Origin: Gammaproteobacteria bacterium
GTDB lineage: Bacteria; Pseudomonadota; Gammaproteobacteria; UBA6429; Thiohalophilaceae
Length of the DNA stretch: 61,196 bases
Assembly (NCBI GenBank): GCA_026196045.1
Contig: JAPHRJ010000022.1
Span: 1 to 61,196, forward strand
Direction of reading: 5' to 3'
Within the stretch, counting starts at the first letter, position 1. Each line of letters begins with the position of its first letter. Shown one piece after another: positions 29,504-41,731 of this stretch. The notes beneath the pieces are model-generated. The model did not search any database and was not told the DNA's origin. It saw nothing but the letters and a program-made list of their open reading frames with translations. The translations under genes and the position numbers were made by a program.

Positions 29504-30705
29504 CGTGTTTCCTCCTGCCAGGGTAAAGAGGCTATTTGAGGATGTTCAAACGCGCCTAATGATTCACTTATCTCATCATGGCTCGGGGTAACGTTATCCT
29601 GTTCCAACAGGGCTTCTACTTTATCTGCCAATACTGGAGACAAAGCCAGCTTGGTTGGCCAGGCCGTAATCACGTTATTATTTTCTACAGCGAATACATT
29701 ATCCGGCCGTTTTCCATCCTTGAATTTCACTTCTGCCCGATCAACCGGCAAACATAACCATTCACAGGCCGAACAATCCAGCCAGGGAAACAGCCTGGTC
29801 AGTTCTTTTTTTGCGGCCTCAACCTGGGCCTCAGAATCTCGTCCAACACCTTCCTCAGCAAGTTGCCCTCCCATATACCAGACTACCTGCCCTTTGTTAT
29901 CAGTATGACTGGTGATCGTAATACGAGGATTAGCCGAAGCACCAAGACAATGAGCATAAATAGAGGATAAAGCTTCACCTCGTACAGCAACCATCTGTAA
30001 TGGACGCAACTGCATCGTCGGTGTGTGCTGTCCTAGTTTTTTTAATATGGCCTGATTTCCCTTCCCTGCCATCAGGATCAGTTTTCTAGCTTCAAATATT
30101 GTGTCTGTTGCTATGGAATGAACACGAACACCTTTAACCGAATCTCCCGTATCAAACTCAAGCTCACTCATCTCCACTTTCAGGATCTGATCCATTTGCG
30201 CTTGGGCTAATGCCTGAAGCAGGGTGGACACATCCAGCACCGGTTCATCCAGTTGATAAACCTGACCCTTGAATTTTGGATTTTTAAATAAAGCTGGATA
30301 ATCTTGCTGCGGAACCTGTTGCGTACGACTACGCATGAGCTTGCTGGCAAAAAATCCAGCCATTCGAGAAGTCAGGTTGCTCGTCGACCACATATATTGA
30401 AATTCAGATAATACTTTAACGGTGGTTAGATCCAGCTCACCCTCTCCGCTCAAACATGCTCGCCAGCGTGATGGCATAGCGGCCACTGTGTGTGCGGCCT
30501 CACTAACTTTACCAGTCAGGGCATATTTGGTCCCACCGTGGATAATCCCCTGAGCATAGCGGGTTTGGCCTGCACCCAGTGCATCGGTTTCCAGCAACAC
30601 ACAGGAATAACCCTTTTTGCGCAGCCTGGCTAATAACCAGAGACCAGCGACACCACCACCAAATATGATCACATCAAGATTGATTTGCCGGATTTTACTC
30701 ACCCT
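29494..30705 (-). CDS. FAD-dependent oxidoreductase (DAO family)
   Basis: About 403 residues. It has an N-terminal dinucleotide fold ([29 protein letters not shown]), [17 protein letters not shown] near residue 50, and a DAO-type second half ([32 protein letters not shown]). It resembles the glycerol-3-phosphate dehydrogenase/D-amino-acid oxidase group without a clear subfamily. The frame is open to an ATG at 30759, but that part lies inside the conserved hldE end; GTG 30705 puts the FAD motif about 12 residues from the N-terminus and is preferred, though its ribosome site (AGAAGG) is unusually close. Substrate unknown. Confidence 0.75.
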   Translation of the reverse strand, partial: RVSKIRQINLDVIIFGGGVAGLWLLARLRKKGYSCVLLETDALGAGQTRYAQGIIHGGTKYALTGKVSEAAHTVAAMPSRWRACLSGEGELDLTTVKVLSEFQYMWSTSNLTSRMAGFFASKLMRSRTQQVPQQDYPALFKNPKFKGQVYQLDEPVLDVSTLLQALAQAQMDQILKVEMSELEFDTGDSVKGVRVHSIATDTIFEARKLILMAGKGNQAILKKLGQHTPTMQLRPLQMVAVRGEALSSIYAHCLGASANPRITITSHTDNKGQVVWYMGGQLAEEGVGRDSEAQVEAAKKELTRLFPWLDCSACEWLCLPVDRAEVKFKDGKRPDNVFAVENNNVITAWPTKLALSPVLADKVEALLEQDNVTPSHDEISESLGAFEHPQIASLPWQEETRWN

Positions 30706-32131
30706 TCTCGCTGGAGCGAATAGCGCCGATAATGCCCGTGGTAGAAACATTGTCGACATAGGTCAACACTCGTACTTCCCCTCCGGCTTCACGCACACAA
30801 TCACCACCCGGGATTTTATCCGGCTCGTTATCTCCGCCTTTAACCAGCATATCCGGCAACACGCGGCAGATCAGGCGAGTCGGCGTATCTTCATCAAAAC
30901 CCACAACCCAGTCCACACAATCCAGTGCAGCCAGTACTCGCATACGTCGAGCCTGGGTATTCACCGGGCGTTCCTCACCTTTGAGGCGCTTAACCGAAGC
31001 ATCGTCATTCACCGCAACAATCAGTCGATCACCCAGTGTTGCTGCCTGCTCCAGGTAAGTCACATGACCGGCATGCAAAATATCAAAACAGCCATTGGTC
31101 AGGATAACTTTCTCACCATGGGCTTTGGCCTCCTGCACCAGTGCAACCAGGCGATCCTCATCCACCATGCCCTGTTCAACTTCATGTTGCTCACGGAAGC
31201 CTCGCTGTAATTCCTGCACCGAGACGGTCGCGGTTCCCAGCTTACCAACCACAATACCGGCGGCCAGATTGGACCAGGCGGTAGCATCTACCAGTGTTTC
31301 TCCGCCAGCTAATACTGAGGCCAGTACTGAAATCACCGTATCGCCAGCACCGGTCACATCATAAACTTCCCGAGCCTGAGTCGGCATATGCATGGCGGGC
31401 TGGCCTTTTTGTAACAGGGTCATGCCTTTTTCACTACGAGTGATTAACAGGGCATCCAGTTCCAGCTCGGCACGTAAGGCTTCAGCCTTTTCTACAATCT
31501 CGACATCACCATGACAGGCTCCAACCACCGCCTCAAACTCGGACATGTTCGGTGTCAGCAGGGTCGCGCCCTTATAGCGTTTGAAATCCGTCCCCTTGGG
31601 ATCAACCAGAACCGGAACATTGGCCTCACAAGCTCTCTGAATAAAAGCCTGAACCTGTTCCAGTGTGCCTTTACCGTAATCTGACAACACTACCGCCCCA
31701 ACATCAGTGAGACTGGAGCTATAGGTATTTAGTAAGTCGGTGGGGTCCTGCGTTTTGAAACCATCCTCAAAATCCAGGCGAATAAGTTGTTGATGACGCG
31801 AGAGCACACGTAACTTGGTAATGGTGGCGTAATCACTCAGTTTCTGAAAACGGCAATCGACGGCATGATCCTGTAAGAGTTTCTCCAGCGCATTGGCCGC
31901 CTCATCTTCACCGGTAAAACCCAGCACCACAGCCTTACTGCCAAGAGCGGCGATATTCAATGCAACATTACCCGCGCCGCCGGCTCGCTCTTCGGCATCA
32001 CCAATATGAACGATAGGCACCGGTGCTTCTGGAGAAATACGTGAAGTATCACCATGCCAGTAGCGATCCAGCATTAAATCACCGACCACCAGAACTCTGG
32101 CAGAACTAAAATCAGGAAGCTGTTGATTCAT
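30695..32131 (-). CDS. hldE: Bifunctional heptose 7-phosphate kinase/heptose 1-phosphate adenylyltransferase HldE
   Basis: About 478 residues. The N-terminal ribokinase-type kinase (about 1-320) has [38 protein letters not shown] and the catalytic [12 protein letters not shown]. The C-terminal cytidylyltransferase-like domain (about 340-478) has [20 protein letters not shown] and [13 protein letters not shown]. It makes ADP-heptose precursor for the GT9 enzymes of the locus. ATG 32131 is chosen over an upstream TTG. The upstream zf-CHCC stop lies 14 bases before the start, and the FAD gene overlaps the end. Confidence 0.97.
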   Translation of the reverse strand: MNQQLPDFSSARVLVVGDLMLDRYWHGDTSRISPEAPVPIVHIGDAEERAGGAGNVALNIAALGSKAVVLGFTGEDEAANALEKLLQDHAVDCRFQKLSDYATITKLRVLSRHQQLIRLDFEDGFKTQDPTDLLNTYSSSLTDVGAVVLSDYGKGTLEQVQAFIQRACEANVPVLVDPKGTDFKRYKGATLLTPNMSEFEAVVGACHGDVEIVEKAEALRAELELDALLITRSEKGMTLLQKGQPAMHMPTQAREVYDVTGAGDTVISVLASVLAGGETLVDATAWSNLAAGIVVGKLGTATVSVQELQRGFREQHEVEQGMVDEDRLVALVQEAKAHGEKVILTNGCFDILHAGHVTYLEQAATLGDRLIVAVNDDASVKRLKGEERPVNTQARRMRVLAALDCVDWVVGFDEDTPTRLICRVLPDMLVKGGDNEPDKIPGGDCVREAGGEVRVLTYVDNVSTTGIIGAIRSSEKGE

Positions 32132-32144
32132 TCTATGGCTTAAC

Positions 32145-32375
32145 TCAGGCAATCTGATCTTTTAAAACATAAACTGCGCCACAATAAGGACACCTGGCTT
32201 CCCCGGTTTCCTCAACCGGTAAGAACACCCGTGGATGAGAATTCCATAAAGTCATATTGTCCATTGGGCAGTGTAAGGGTAGATCATCCTTCGTTATTTC
32301 ATAACGGCTGACCGCATTAGCCTGTAGCAATTTTTTGTTTGTTGAGCCTGATTGATTGCTCACCGGATTACTCAT
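32145..32375 (-). CDS. Zinc-finger domain protein (zf-CHCC)
   Basis: 76 residues. The C-terminal half has one metal site, C-x(n)-H-x(n)-[24 protein letters not shown] then [12 protein letters not shown]. It matches the zf-CHCC family also seen in mitochondrial complex I subunit NDUFS6. Small zf-CHCC genes sit next to ilvE/waa genes in other gammaproteobacteria. Function unknown. Confidence 0.85.
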   Translation of the reverse strand: MSNPVSNQSGSTNKKLLQANAVSRYEITKDDLPLHCPMDNMTLWNSHPRVFLPVEETGEARCPYCGAVYVLKDQIA

Positions 32376-32440
32376 AAGTCATGCCCTCAATTGAGTTTCA
32401 CTAACAACAGCTAATTAATTTAATAATGATATCTTTACCA

Positions 32441-33376
32441 TTAAGCCACATAATCCAGCCACGAGCTGTACTTGTCACCTAACTTATCAAGACGTCCGTG
32501 GACCAGATCGAAATACTGGCTTTGTAATTTTTCGGTGATCGGACCGCGACCACCATTACCGATAGCACGCCCATCCAGTTCACGAATCGGCGTGACTTCG
32601 GCCGCACTGCCAGTAAAAAAGGCTTCATCAGCAATATAAACTTCATCCCGTGTAATACGTTTCTCGCGAATTTCCAGGCCATTATCTTTCGCCAGACTGA
32701 ATAAAGTGTCACGAGTAATGCCATCCAGGGCCGAAGTTAAGTCCGGCGTATAAAGCACCCCGTTTCTGACGATAAAAATATTCTCACCACTGCCTTCAGC
32801 AACAAAGCCATCCACATCCAGCAGCAGGGCCTCATCATATCCATCACGCAAGGCTTCCTGCAGCGCCAGCATGGAATTCATATAGTTCCCATTGGCCTTG
32901 GCTTTACACATAGTGACATTGACATGATGACGGGTAAATGAAGAGGTTCTGATACGGATCCCTTTTTCCATGCCTTCAGCACCCAGATAGGAACCCCATT
33001 CCCAGGCTGCGACGATAGTATGTACCTTGAGATTATCCGCTCTTAAGCCCATCCCTTCGGAACCATAAAAACACATAGGACGAATATAAGCCGTATCCAG
33101 ATTGTTCTCGCGTACTGCCGCTTTGGTTGCTTCGTTGATGGTCTCATGATCGTAAGGAATGTCCATGCCCAGAATATGGGCTGAACGGAACAGGCGATCG
33201 GTGTGAGCCTGTAAACGAAAGATTGCAGTACCCTGTTCGGTTTTATAGGCACGCTCACCCTCAAATACCCCCATGCCATAATGCAGGGTATGGGTTAATA
33301 CATGTGTCTGGGCTTCACGCCAGGGAACCATTTCCCCATCAAACCAGATCAAACCATCTCTGTCAGACATCGACAT
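32441..33376 (-). CDS. ilvE: Branched-chain amino acid aminotransferase IlvE
   Basis: 311 residues, fold-type IV PLP enzyme. It has [20 protein letters not shown] at the N-terminus, the PLP lysine at about K160 in [31 protein letters not shown], and [21 protein letters not shown]. It catalyses the last step of Leu, Ile and Val synthesis. GAG-rich sequence precedes the start. The glnE-ilvE-waa order is as in Pseudomonas. Confidence 0.97.
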   Translation of the reverse strand: MSMSDRDGLIWFDGEMVPWREAQTHVLTHTLHYGMGVFEGERAYKTEQGTAIFRLQAHTDRLFRSAHILGMDIPYDHETINEATKAAVRENNLDTAYIRPMCFYGSEGMGLRADNLKVHTIVAAWEWGSYLGAEGMEKGIRIRTSSFTRHHVNVTMCKAKANGNYMNSMLALQEALRDGYDEALLLDVDGFVAEGSGENIFIVRNGVLYTPDLTSALDGITRDTLFSLAKDNGLEIREKRITRDEVYIADEAFFTGSAAEVTPIRELDGRAIGNGGRGPITEKLQSQYFDLVHGRLDKLGDKYSSWLDYVA

Positions 33377-33462
33377 ACTTCAACTCTCCTGAAATTAAAT
33401 CGCCAGCGCTAAAGCGCGTATTCTATTAGATATGAAAGCGTTTGTCGTATTTCTGTTTTTTA

Positions 33463-36387
33463 TTAATCTGTATCCAGCCATTGTTGTCGTATGCGACTAA
33501 CCTGCTCGCGTAAAGGCTGAAATTTTGTATTTTCCACGACACCACTTTGTTCCTGCAAGGCCATGCGATGCAGGTGGCCACGGTACTCCTGATAGGCCTG
33601 ATTCAGGAACTGGCTGTCCGCCTCTGACATTAAACCGGTATTGACCATGGCTTCCAGGATACGAATATTATCGGTATAGACCACCAACTCAGGGTATTCA
33701 TGCCCCCACCCCAGCACCGCATACTGAACAATAAATTCAATATCGACAATTCCACCAACCCCTTGTTTTACATCGAATAATTCAGACGTCGACTTATCCA
33801 GTTCTGAACGCATGCGCTGGCGCATTTCCACAATTTCCGTACGCAGTTTTTCTCGATCCCGCTCCTGACAAAGCACGGTCTGACGAACCTGTTTAAACTG
33901 TCCCGCAATTTGCCCATCTCCGGCGACCGGTCTGGCACGAACCAGAGCCTGATGTTCCCAGGTCCAGGCTTTATCCGTTTGATAGGCCGCAAAGGCGCTC
34001 ACCGTACTGACCAACATACCTGACGCGCCATCCGGGCGCAGACGCATATCAATCTCATACAACATTCCGGCTGAGGTCAGAGTGGTCAGATAATGAATCA
34101 GGCGTTGACCAAGGCGTGCATAAAAAATACTCAGTGGCAGAGACTTTTCTTCATCCCGTTCCACCTGGGTCATCTGATTCGGATCTTCACCACCATGTAG
34201 AAACACCAGATCCAGATCGGAACCATAGCCCAGCTCCAGCCCCCCTAACTTGCCATAACCCACAATGACGAAGCCTTTAGCATCAGGATCGTCCCCCTGT
34301 GTTACAGGCCGACCATGACGAGAGGTCATATCATTCCAGGCCAATGACAGGGCTTCTTCCAGCAATGCCTCGGCAATCCAGGACAGGTGGTCACTCACCT
34401 TCATCAAGGGTAACGCGCCGACCATATCCGCAGCAGCCACTCGTAGAACATTACTGTGTTTAAAATGACGCAAACCATCCATGGCCCGTTCCATATCTTC
34501 AGCATCAATAGTCTGCATCTGCTGATGTAAATCACTGGCCAGAGAGGCCTTATCTGGTGGTGCATAAAGACTGCGAGGATCAAGCAATTCATCCAGCAAA
34601 ATCGGATGCTGGCTCAGGTAGCGTGCAACCCAGGGACTGGCCGCACAGAGCTTGACCAGTTGTGACAGCGCCAGCGGGTATTCAATTAACAAGGCCAGGT
34701 ACACACTACGACGGGCAATCCGTTCCAGTAAATCCAGTAATCGAATCAGGGTTACGTCAGGCAGATCTGATTGACCCGCCGCGCCTATTATCATCGGCAT
34801 AAGTTGATCCAGACGTTTACGTCCGGTGCTCGTCAAAGCACGATAGCAATGGCCATAGCGAAAGGTCTGTAAACGGCGAAATATTTCATCACACTCCTGA
34901 TAACCGACTTCTCCCAGCAGTGGACTTAACTGTTCGGCCTCAAGCCCGGAATGCCATAACGCGGCCAGCTCAGCATGCTGGGTCGATTCATCCTGTTCTT
35001 CGGTTTGAGGGGACTCAAAGACACTGGCAAAGTGTTCGGCGACTTTCTCTCGTTGGCACTGTAAAGCATCAGAAAATGTTGCCCAGTCAGCATATCCCAT
35101 AGAATAGGCCAGACGTAAACGAGCCAGCTCATCTTCTGGCAAAACATGCGTTTGTTGGTCGGCAACTTCCTGCAAACGGTGCTCGGTCGTGCGCAGGAAT
35201 ATATAACCTGTCTTTAAATCTTCGACCGTAGCTGCAGGCAAAACCTCCTGCTGGGCCAGATGATCCAGAACGGTGAACAGGCTCTGCGTTTGTAATGCAG
35301 GATCACTTCCGCCCCGAATAAGCTGAAAAACCTGGGCAATAAACTCAACTTCGCGGATGCCGCCCTCACCCAGTTTAACGTTGTGTTGCATACTCTTGCG
35401 TTTCACCTCACGCATGATCATGGCTTTCATTTCACGCAGTGAGTCATAAGCACCATAATCGAGATAGCGTCGATAGATAAAAGGCCGCAAGGTTTCCATT
35501 AGCTCCTGCCCTGTAACCCGATCTCCAGCAACGACACGCGCTTTGATCAGAGCGTAACGTTCCCATTCACGACCATGAATCAGATAGTAATTTTCCATGG
35601 CGGCAAAACTGGCCGCCAGGGCACCGCTATCGCCAAAAGGTCGCAACCGCATATCAACCCGAAAAACAAAACCATCCGCCGTATTATTATCCAGCGCCTG
35701 GATCAACTTCTGTCCAAGACGAGTAAAAAATTGAGCATGGCTTAATGGACGTGGTTCCTGAATCTCACCATCCTCGGCATAGGCAAAAATCAGATCAATG
35801 TCTGATGACACATTAAGCTCATACGCCCCCAGTTTCCCCATACCTATCACGACCATGTGCATCGGCTGGTTATGTTCATCAACGGGAGTACCTGATTCTT
35901 CGCATTGCCACTGATAGAGTTTTTCCATTGCTCCATCAATACAGGTCTCGGCTAACCATGATAAATCTCGCGTGGTTTCAGCCAGATCTGCCCAGCCGGC
36001 AATGTCACGCCAGATAATACGTAGCATGGCTCGGTTACGGAACTGGCGTAGAACCTGTTGCAGACTATCCATATCAATAACGTGCTCAACAGACTCGGAC
36101 CAGCACTCCTGCCATTTATCCAGAGAAAAAGAACTTAATAGATCTCCTGACTCAATCAAGCCAGACATCCATAGCGGATGTCGAACACAGGTATTAGTAA
36201 CAAAATCACTCGAGACCCAGACAAGCGGGAGTGTTTCGGCAACTGTTTCATCCCATTTCTCAATAGAAATGCCTGCCGACCTGGCTACTGTTAGCCACTC
36301 CTGCCAGGACTGACTGACTACTGGTTGTAGTGTTTCAGGGAGTTGTATAATCGAACTTTCAACTGTTGCCATATTTATGCAAACCAT
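33463..36387 (-). CDS. glnE: Bifunctional glutamine synthetase adenylyltransferase/deadenylase GlnE
   Basis: 974 residues, normal for the family. There are two nucleotidyltransferase halves: YELNVSSDIDLIFAYAEDGE (about 195-215, deadenylase half) and LGGLELGYGSDLDLVFLHGG (about 685-705, adenylylase half). Each is followed by RLGQ and VDMRLRPFGDSGALA or IDMRLRPDGASGML. It adjusts glutamine synthetase activity to nitrogen status together with PII. The start could also be ATG 36372; neither has a strong ribosome site. Confidence 0.97.
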   Translation of the reverse strand: MVCINMATVESSIIQLPETLQPVVSQSWQEWLTVARSAGISIEKWDETVAETLPLVWVSSDFVTNTCVRHPLWMSGLIESGDLLSSFSLDKWQECWSESVEHVIDMDSLQQVLRQFRNRAMLRIIWRDIAGWADLAETTRDLSWLAETCIDGAMEKLYQWQCEESGTPVDEHNQPMHMVVIGMGKLGAYELNVSSDIDLIFAYAEDGEIQEPRPLSHAQFFTRLGQKLIQALDNNTADGFVFRVDMRLRPFGDSGALAASFAAMENYYLIHGREWERYALIKARVVAGDRVTGQELMETLRPFIYRRYLDYGAYDSLREMKAMIMREVKRKSMQHNVKLGEGGIREVEFIAQVFQLIRGGSDPALQTQSLFTVLDHLAQQEVLPAATVEDLKTGYIFLRTTEHRLQEVADQQTHVLPEDELARLRLAYSMGYADWATFSDALQCQREKVAEHFASVFESPQTEEQDESTQHAELAALWHSGLEAEQLSPLLGEVGYQECDEIFRRLQTFRYGHCYRALTSTGRKRLDQLMPMIIGAAGQSDLPDVTLIRLLDLLERIARRSVYLALLIEYPLALSQLVKLCAASPWVARYLSQHPILLDELLDPRSLYAPPDKASLASDLHQQMQTIDAEDMERAMDGLRHFKHSNVLRVAAADMVGALPLMKVSDHLSWIAEALLEEALSLAWNDMTSRHGRPVTQGDDPDAKGFVIVGYGKLGGLELGYGSDLDLVFLHGGEDPNQMTQVERDEEKSLPLSIFYARLGQRLIHYLTTLTSAGMLYEIDMRLRPDGASGMLVSTVSAFAAYQTDKAWTWEHQALVRARPVAGDGQIAGQFKQVRQTVLCQERDREKLRTEIVEMRQRMRSELDKSTSELFDVKQGVGGIVDIEFIVQYAVLGWGHEYPELVVYTDNIRILEAMVNTGLMSEADSQFLNQAYQEYRGHLHRMALQEQSGVVENTKFQPLREQVSRIRQQWLDTD

Positions 36388-36585
36388 TTTTTGAATTCAA
36401 CTTGCTCAAGTACTTCTACTTTATCACAAACACAAAATAACGCGGCGTATCACAATTTGACTCTCGCCATCCCCCGTCATTTTTATATGCGATATATCCA
36501 GTCGACTATGAGACCGTCCGATAACGTATTTTGAAAAGTTCTACATTTCCAGCTTTTATCTGGTTATATCCTGTTTTAAATTGTA

Positions 36586-36591
36586 TATAAT
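36586..36591 (+). promoter_or_regulatory. Probable -10 box for the following glycosyltransferase-like gene
   Basis: A perfect TATAAT, 40 bases before ATG 36632, in an AT-rich gap (36388-36631) with no gene. The -35 (GTTATA) is weak. Confidence 0.4.
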
Positions 36592-36631
36592 CATCTAAAT
36601 CCCAACTCACATCAGTAGTTCTCAGACAAAC

Positions 36632-37465
36632 ATGAATACATTCAGTCCCGCAGTCGAAATAGACAGTATTAAAGAAAAGAATACACCCTCCTTTTCAGTT
36701 TTCTCCCTGGTGACAGATCATGAACAATACAGAGATATGCTGAAATCCTATCTAGAGGCTGGATTTACAATTGAAAATACTGAGTTTTTCTATGTCGATA
36801 ACTCCAACACCAATAAACATGATGCCTATACTGGCACCAGAAATTTTTTCAATATCGCTCGCGGTAAATATTTAATACTCAGCCATCAGGATATTCTCCT
36901 ACACGATCACAAACGCCCGCAACTAGAACAGGTTATCACTGAGATGGATCAACTTGATCCTAACTGGGCTATTCTTGGAAATGCTGGAGGCATTGTACCT
37001 GGGAAACTGGCCGTCAGGATTACGGACTACCCATATGGTGAAAACGTCACAATTGGAAATTTACCGGCCAAAGTAACCTGTGTCGACGGGAATTTTATGC
37101 TGATAAAACGTGAAGCACATATTGGCCTGTCACGGGATTTGAGAGGCTTTCATTTCTATGATATTGACCTGTGTCTGCTCGCCGACATAATGGGATATTC
37201 AAGCTACGTAGTTGATTTTCACTTACATCATGCAGGTGGCGAGTCAGTTAGAGGTGTTGGAAAAAAAGCAGACGAGAGCTCTCCATTTACATTTAATAAT
37301 CTACGTAAAAGTTTTATAAAAAAATACCAACGTGCCTTTGCTCCTCGCTGGATACAAACTACCTGTACCATGATGCACATTTCAGGTTCACGGTTACGCA
37401 ATCAATTACTAAACCATAAACATATATTTTCAGTGCAAAAGAGAATTCATCGCTGGTTTAAATAA
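36632..37465 (+). CDS. Glycosyltransferase-like protein (GT-A fold)
   Basis: 277 residues. It has a GT-A-like start (FSVFSLVTDHEQYRDMLKSY), TEFFYVDNSN (about 50), ARGKYLILSHQDILLHD, where SHQD occupies the metal-motif position, CVDGNFMLIKREA and GFHFYDIDLCLLADIMGY with a late acidic pair and His. It resembles putative GT2-like enzymes of LPS loci but lacks a classical DxD. Isolated between glnE and a convergent methyltransferase gene; function not assigned further. Confidence 0.6.
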   Translation: MNTFSPAVEIDSIKEKNTPSFSVFSLVTDHEQYRDMLKSYLEAGFTIENTEFFYVDNSNTNKHDAYTGTRNFFNIARGKYLILSHQDILLHDHKRPQLEQVITEMDQLDPNWAILGNAGGIVPGKLAVRITDYPYGENVTIGNLPAKVTCVDGNFMLIKREAHIGLSRDLRGFHFYDIDLCLLADIMGYSSYVVDFHLHHAGGESVRGVGKKADESSPFTFNNLRKSFIKKYQRAFAPRWIQTTCTMMHISGSRLRNQLLNHKHIFSVQKRIHRWFK

Positions 37466-37482
37466 AAATATCTAAACTGGTT

Positions 37483-38748
37483 TTATTCAGGAACAATTTT
37501 AACCTGAGGGATCGGAATAATATACTTCCCACCTTCGCCTTGGTAAGCCGACGTTTTATTCATTAGCTCGTGGGAAAAATTCCAGGCAAGGAGTATAAGG
37601 AAATCTGGTGGATCTTTTTTTAGCTGCTCAAAAGCTACGATTGGAATATGATGCCCGGGTGCAAGATAACCCTGTTTCTCAGGAGTATCATCAATTATAT
37701 AGTCAATATCAGATTTACCCAGACCACAATAATTTGAAAGGATATTTCCTTTTGCAGAAGCACCATATGCAGCTATCTTTTTGCCCTCGGCTTTTAACGA
37801 TCGAATAAGATTAACCATATCTTCTTTTATATTTTTTACTGCCTCAGAAAAGTGCATATAAGTATTCAATTTATGGAAACCAGTTTCTTCCTCCATAAGT
37901 AGTAACTTATCGATATTTTGGTAGCAAATATCCCAGGCTTTTGAGGTTTTCTTTTTTACGTAAACCCGAATACTCCCACCATGAATATTCATCGTCATGA
38001 CATCAAACACTTCGAACCCATGACGTTCAACAAGATGTTTAATGGGTTTCAAAAGGAAATAGGAGAGATGCTCATGATAGGTCGTATCAAACTCTGTATT
38101 GGTCATAAAATTGAACATATACGGACATTCAATAGCGAACACGCCATCATCATCAAGCAATGTATTAACGCCCGTCAAAAATGAATCCAGGTCATCAACA
38201 TGGGCAAAAACATTCATAGCCGTAATCATTTTCGCCTTGCCGTGATCAGCCAATAGCTGTTTGGCGGTATCAGCATTCCAGAATTTGGCGACGGTTGGAA
38301 CACCAGACTCAATAGCAATTTTTGCCAGGTTCTCAGCTGGATCAACACCCAGTACTTTCACTCCCTGTTTTTTGAACTCGCGCAAACAGGCCCCATCATT
38401 ACTGGCAATATCTACAACCAGATCCGATTCCCTGAAGCTAAATCTTCTTGCTGAATTCTCAGCATACTCAGCACAATGGTTAACAAAAGTCTGGGAAATT
38501 GATGAGCGATAGAAATAGTTCTTAAACATAATTGAAGGGTCAACTACAATACTAAGTTGAGACATACTACATTCTGGACAGTAATTTATAGCCAGAGGAT
38601 AACGGTCGCAAGGTTTCTCATCATCATCTGCGGTCACATAACTATTAACCAGAGGCATATTGCCCAGATCAAGATAGGTTGTCAGATCTGTATTTTTGCA
38701 CACTCGGCAATGATCCAGTTCCTTGTAACCATTTGTAAATTCTGTCAT
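37483..38748 (-). CDS. Class I SAM methyltransferase, sugar C-methyltransferase type
   Basis: About 421 residues with three parts. An N-terminal zinc-binding region (CRVCKNTDL ... CPECSMSQL) is Methyltransf_13-like. The central Rossmann methyltransferase has LVVDIASNDGACLREFKKQG and ITAMNVFAHVDDLDSFL. The C-terminal Methyltransf_14-like part has KKIAAYGASAKGNILSNYCG and LILLAWNFSHELM. This is the architecture of NDP-hexose C3-methyltransferases for branched deoxysugars. No NDP-deoxysugar synthesis genes are visible here, so its substrate is inferred. ATG 38748 is chosen over a TTG because GAGG lies seven bases upstream. Confidence 0.82.
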   Translation of the reverse strand: MTEFTNGYKELDHCRVCKNTDLTTYLDLGNMPLVNSYVTADDDEKPCDRYPLAINYCPECSMSQLSIVVDPSIMFKNYFYRSSISQTFVNHCAEYAENSARRFSFRESDLVVDIASNDGACLREFKKQGVKVLGVDPAENLAKIAIESGVPTVAKFWNADTAKQLLADHGKAKMITAMNVFAHVDDLDSFLTGVNTLLDDDGVFAIECPYMFNFMTNTEFDTTYHEHLSYFLLKPIKHLVERHGFEVFDVMTMNIHGGSIRVYVKKKTSKAWDICYQNIDKLLLMEEETGFHKLNTYMHFSEAVKNIKEDMVNLIRSLKAEGKKIAAYGASAKGNILSNYCGLGKSDIDYIIDDTPEKQGYLAPGHHIPIVAFEQLKKDPPDFLILLAWNFSHELMNKTSAYQGEGGKYIIPIPQVKIVPE

Positions 38749-38800
38749 CAATCAACCTCAAGTTTAGAATACTGTTTTTTCTAATATACCATACATACCC

Positions 38801-38836
38801 AAAAAAAAAGCCCCACCATTTCTGGCGGGGCTTTTT
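38801..38836 (-). terminator. Intrinsic terminator after groEL
   Basis: The stem GCCCC-A-CC with GG-C-GGGGC, extended by A-T pairs, is followed on the minus strand by nine T. The A/T-flanked form would also work in the other direction, but no plus-strand gene ends there. Confidence 0.85.
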
Positions 38837-38876
38837 ATCTTTTGCTTTGGATAAGCTTAAGAGTATTAGAGAGGCA

Positions 38877-40535
<1,659 letters not shown>

Positions 40536-40585
40536 TTACCTCTGTAAATTCTTAATAGTTTGATTAGTTTGTTCGGTTTCTTCGA

Positions 40586-40876
40586 TTAGCCTTCAACAAC
40601 GGCCATGATGTCTTCTTCACGCATCACCAGCAGTTCTTCACCTTCAACCTTGACTTCATTCCCGGAATATTTACCGAACAATACTTTGTCACCCGTTTTG
40701 ACCTGCATCGGTATTACGTTGCCGCTATCAGCAATCTTGCCATCACCTACGGCAATGACTTCACCCTGTGCTGGCTTTTCAGTAGCCGCATCAGGAATAA
40801 CAATACCGCCGGCAGAAGTACGTTCTTCTTCCATACGGCGAACAATCACACGATCATGCAATGGACGGATTTTCAT
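40586..40876 (-). CDS. groES: Co-chaperonin GroES
   Basis: 96 residues, [20 protein letters not shown], with the mobile loop [16 protein letters not shown] and [23 protein letters not shown] 40876 is fixed by AGGAG a few bases upstream; the open frame extends further but out of the family. First gene of groESL. Confidence 0.98.
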   Translation of the reverse strand: MKIRPLHDRVIVRRMEEERTSAGGIVIPDAATEKPAQGEVIAVGDGKIADSGNVIPMQVKTGDKVLFGKYSGNEVKVEGEELLVMREEDIMAVVEG

Positions 40877-40974
40877 TCTTTGACTCTCCTGGTAAAATCC
40901 CAATTAAATATAAAATTCAAAAACTTAAAATATGCTTTCCCAAAACCTGAATCCAGATTTCAGTGAAAAATTTA

Positions 40975-41001
40975 TTAGCACTCTATCTCAGAGAGTGCCA
41001 A
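40975..41001 (-). promoter_or_regulatory. CIRCE element (HrcA operator) of groESL
   Basis: TTAGCACTC (40975-40983), nine bases, then GAGTGCCAA (40993-41001). The consensus is TTAGCACTC-N9-GAGTGCTAA, so 17 of 18 arm positions match. It abuts the -10 of the promoter. Confidence 0.9.
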
Positions 41002-41028
41002 TCATAATCACCTGCTCATCGCTGTCAA
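41001..41028 (-). promoter_or_regulatory. Sigma-70 promoter of groESL
   Basis: On the minus strand: TTGACA (41023-41028), 16 bases, TATGAT (41001-41006). CIRCE begins at the -10, so HrcA binding would block transcription. Confidence 0.75.
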
Positions 41029-41174
41029 GTCCCGCTAAAAATCAGGCCATGACCGGTTTTCAGTTATTGGATAATTAAAATCTGAAACCTACGATAAGTC
41101 AGTTCACACTCAAAGTGGTGTCAGCGCGTCCCGATTTCAAGGAAAAATCGAAATTATTTTTCATTTATGTGTGA

Positions 41175-41654
41175 TTATTTCTCATCTCGATGTTCACACT
41201 CGCCATCAATCACACGTGGCCCGGAATGTCCTTCTCCGGATTGGCGAGACTCATGCTGATAAAAACCGCCCTGAGAGAAACCGGCTCCCGCACTAAACAT
41301 GCCCTGCCGCAACAGTGCTTGTGCCAGCTTTTGCCGCAACGGGGGTACTAACAAGGTGAAGCCAATAGCATCGGTAAAAAACCCCGGCGTCAGTAACAGT
41401 GCCCCGGCAATCAGAAGCGTCACTCCTTCTATCATGGGTAAAGCCGGTAATTCCCCTCTTGCCAATGTGGTTTGTACCTTGGTCATGGTCATTAACCCCT
41501 GCCACCGCAGCAACCAGACACCGAGAACGGCGGTAGCAACAACCAGAAACACTGTACTCAGAGCACCAATCACTTCACCAACCTGGATCAGGAGGTATAT
41601 TTCAATCAGCGGAATAGTAAGAAACAATAAAAAAAGAATGCGAAAAAAAGACAT
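41175..41654 (-). CDS. fxsA: FxsA family membrane protein
   Basis: 159 residues. Hydrophobic helices at about 5-25, 27-48 and 75-95, with the conserved FxsA stretch LIEIYLLIQVGEVIGALSTV and LLLTPGFFTDAIGFTLLVPPLRQ. The tail is polar. FxsA sits next to groES in many gammaproteobacteria. It is a cytoplasmic membrane protein; in E. coli its overproduction relieves F exclusion of phage T7. Confidence 0.93.
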   Translation of the reverse strand: MSFFRILFLLFLTIPLIEIYLLIQVGEVIGALSTVFLVVATAVLGVWLLRWQGLMTMTKVQTTLARGELPALPMIEGVTLLIAGALLLTPGFFTDAIGFTLLVPPLRQKLAQALLRQGMFSAGAGFSQGGFYQHESRQSGEGHSGPRVIDGECEHRDEK

Positions 41655-41731
41655 GTTAAAAATATGACCTTAAAGGTTTGAGATGATTATAACTTTGCGC
41701 TGGCCGCTTGTATGCTGCTATCTTTTGCCCC

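Noticed and set aside
30706-30759. Upstream ATG for the FAD oxidoreductase
   Set aside because: The extra residues lie wholly within the conserved hldE end and add nothing to the FAD domain; it remains possible.
40877-41174. RpoH-type promoter for groESL
   Set aside because: No convincing CTTGAA/CCCCAT pair was seen; the sigma-70 promoter with CIRCE explains the region.
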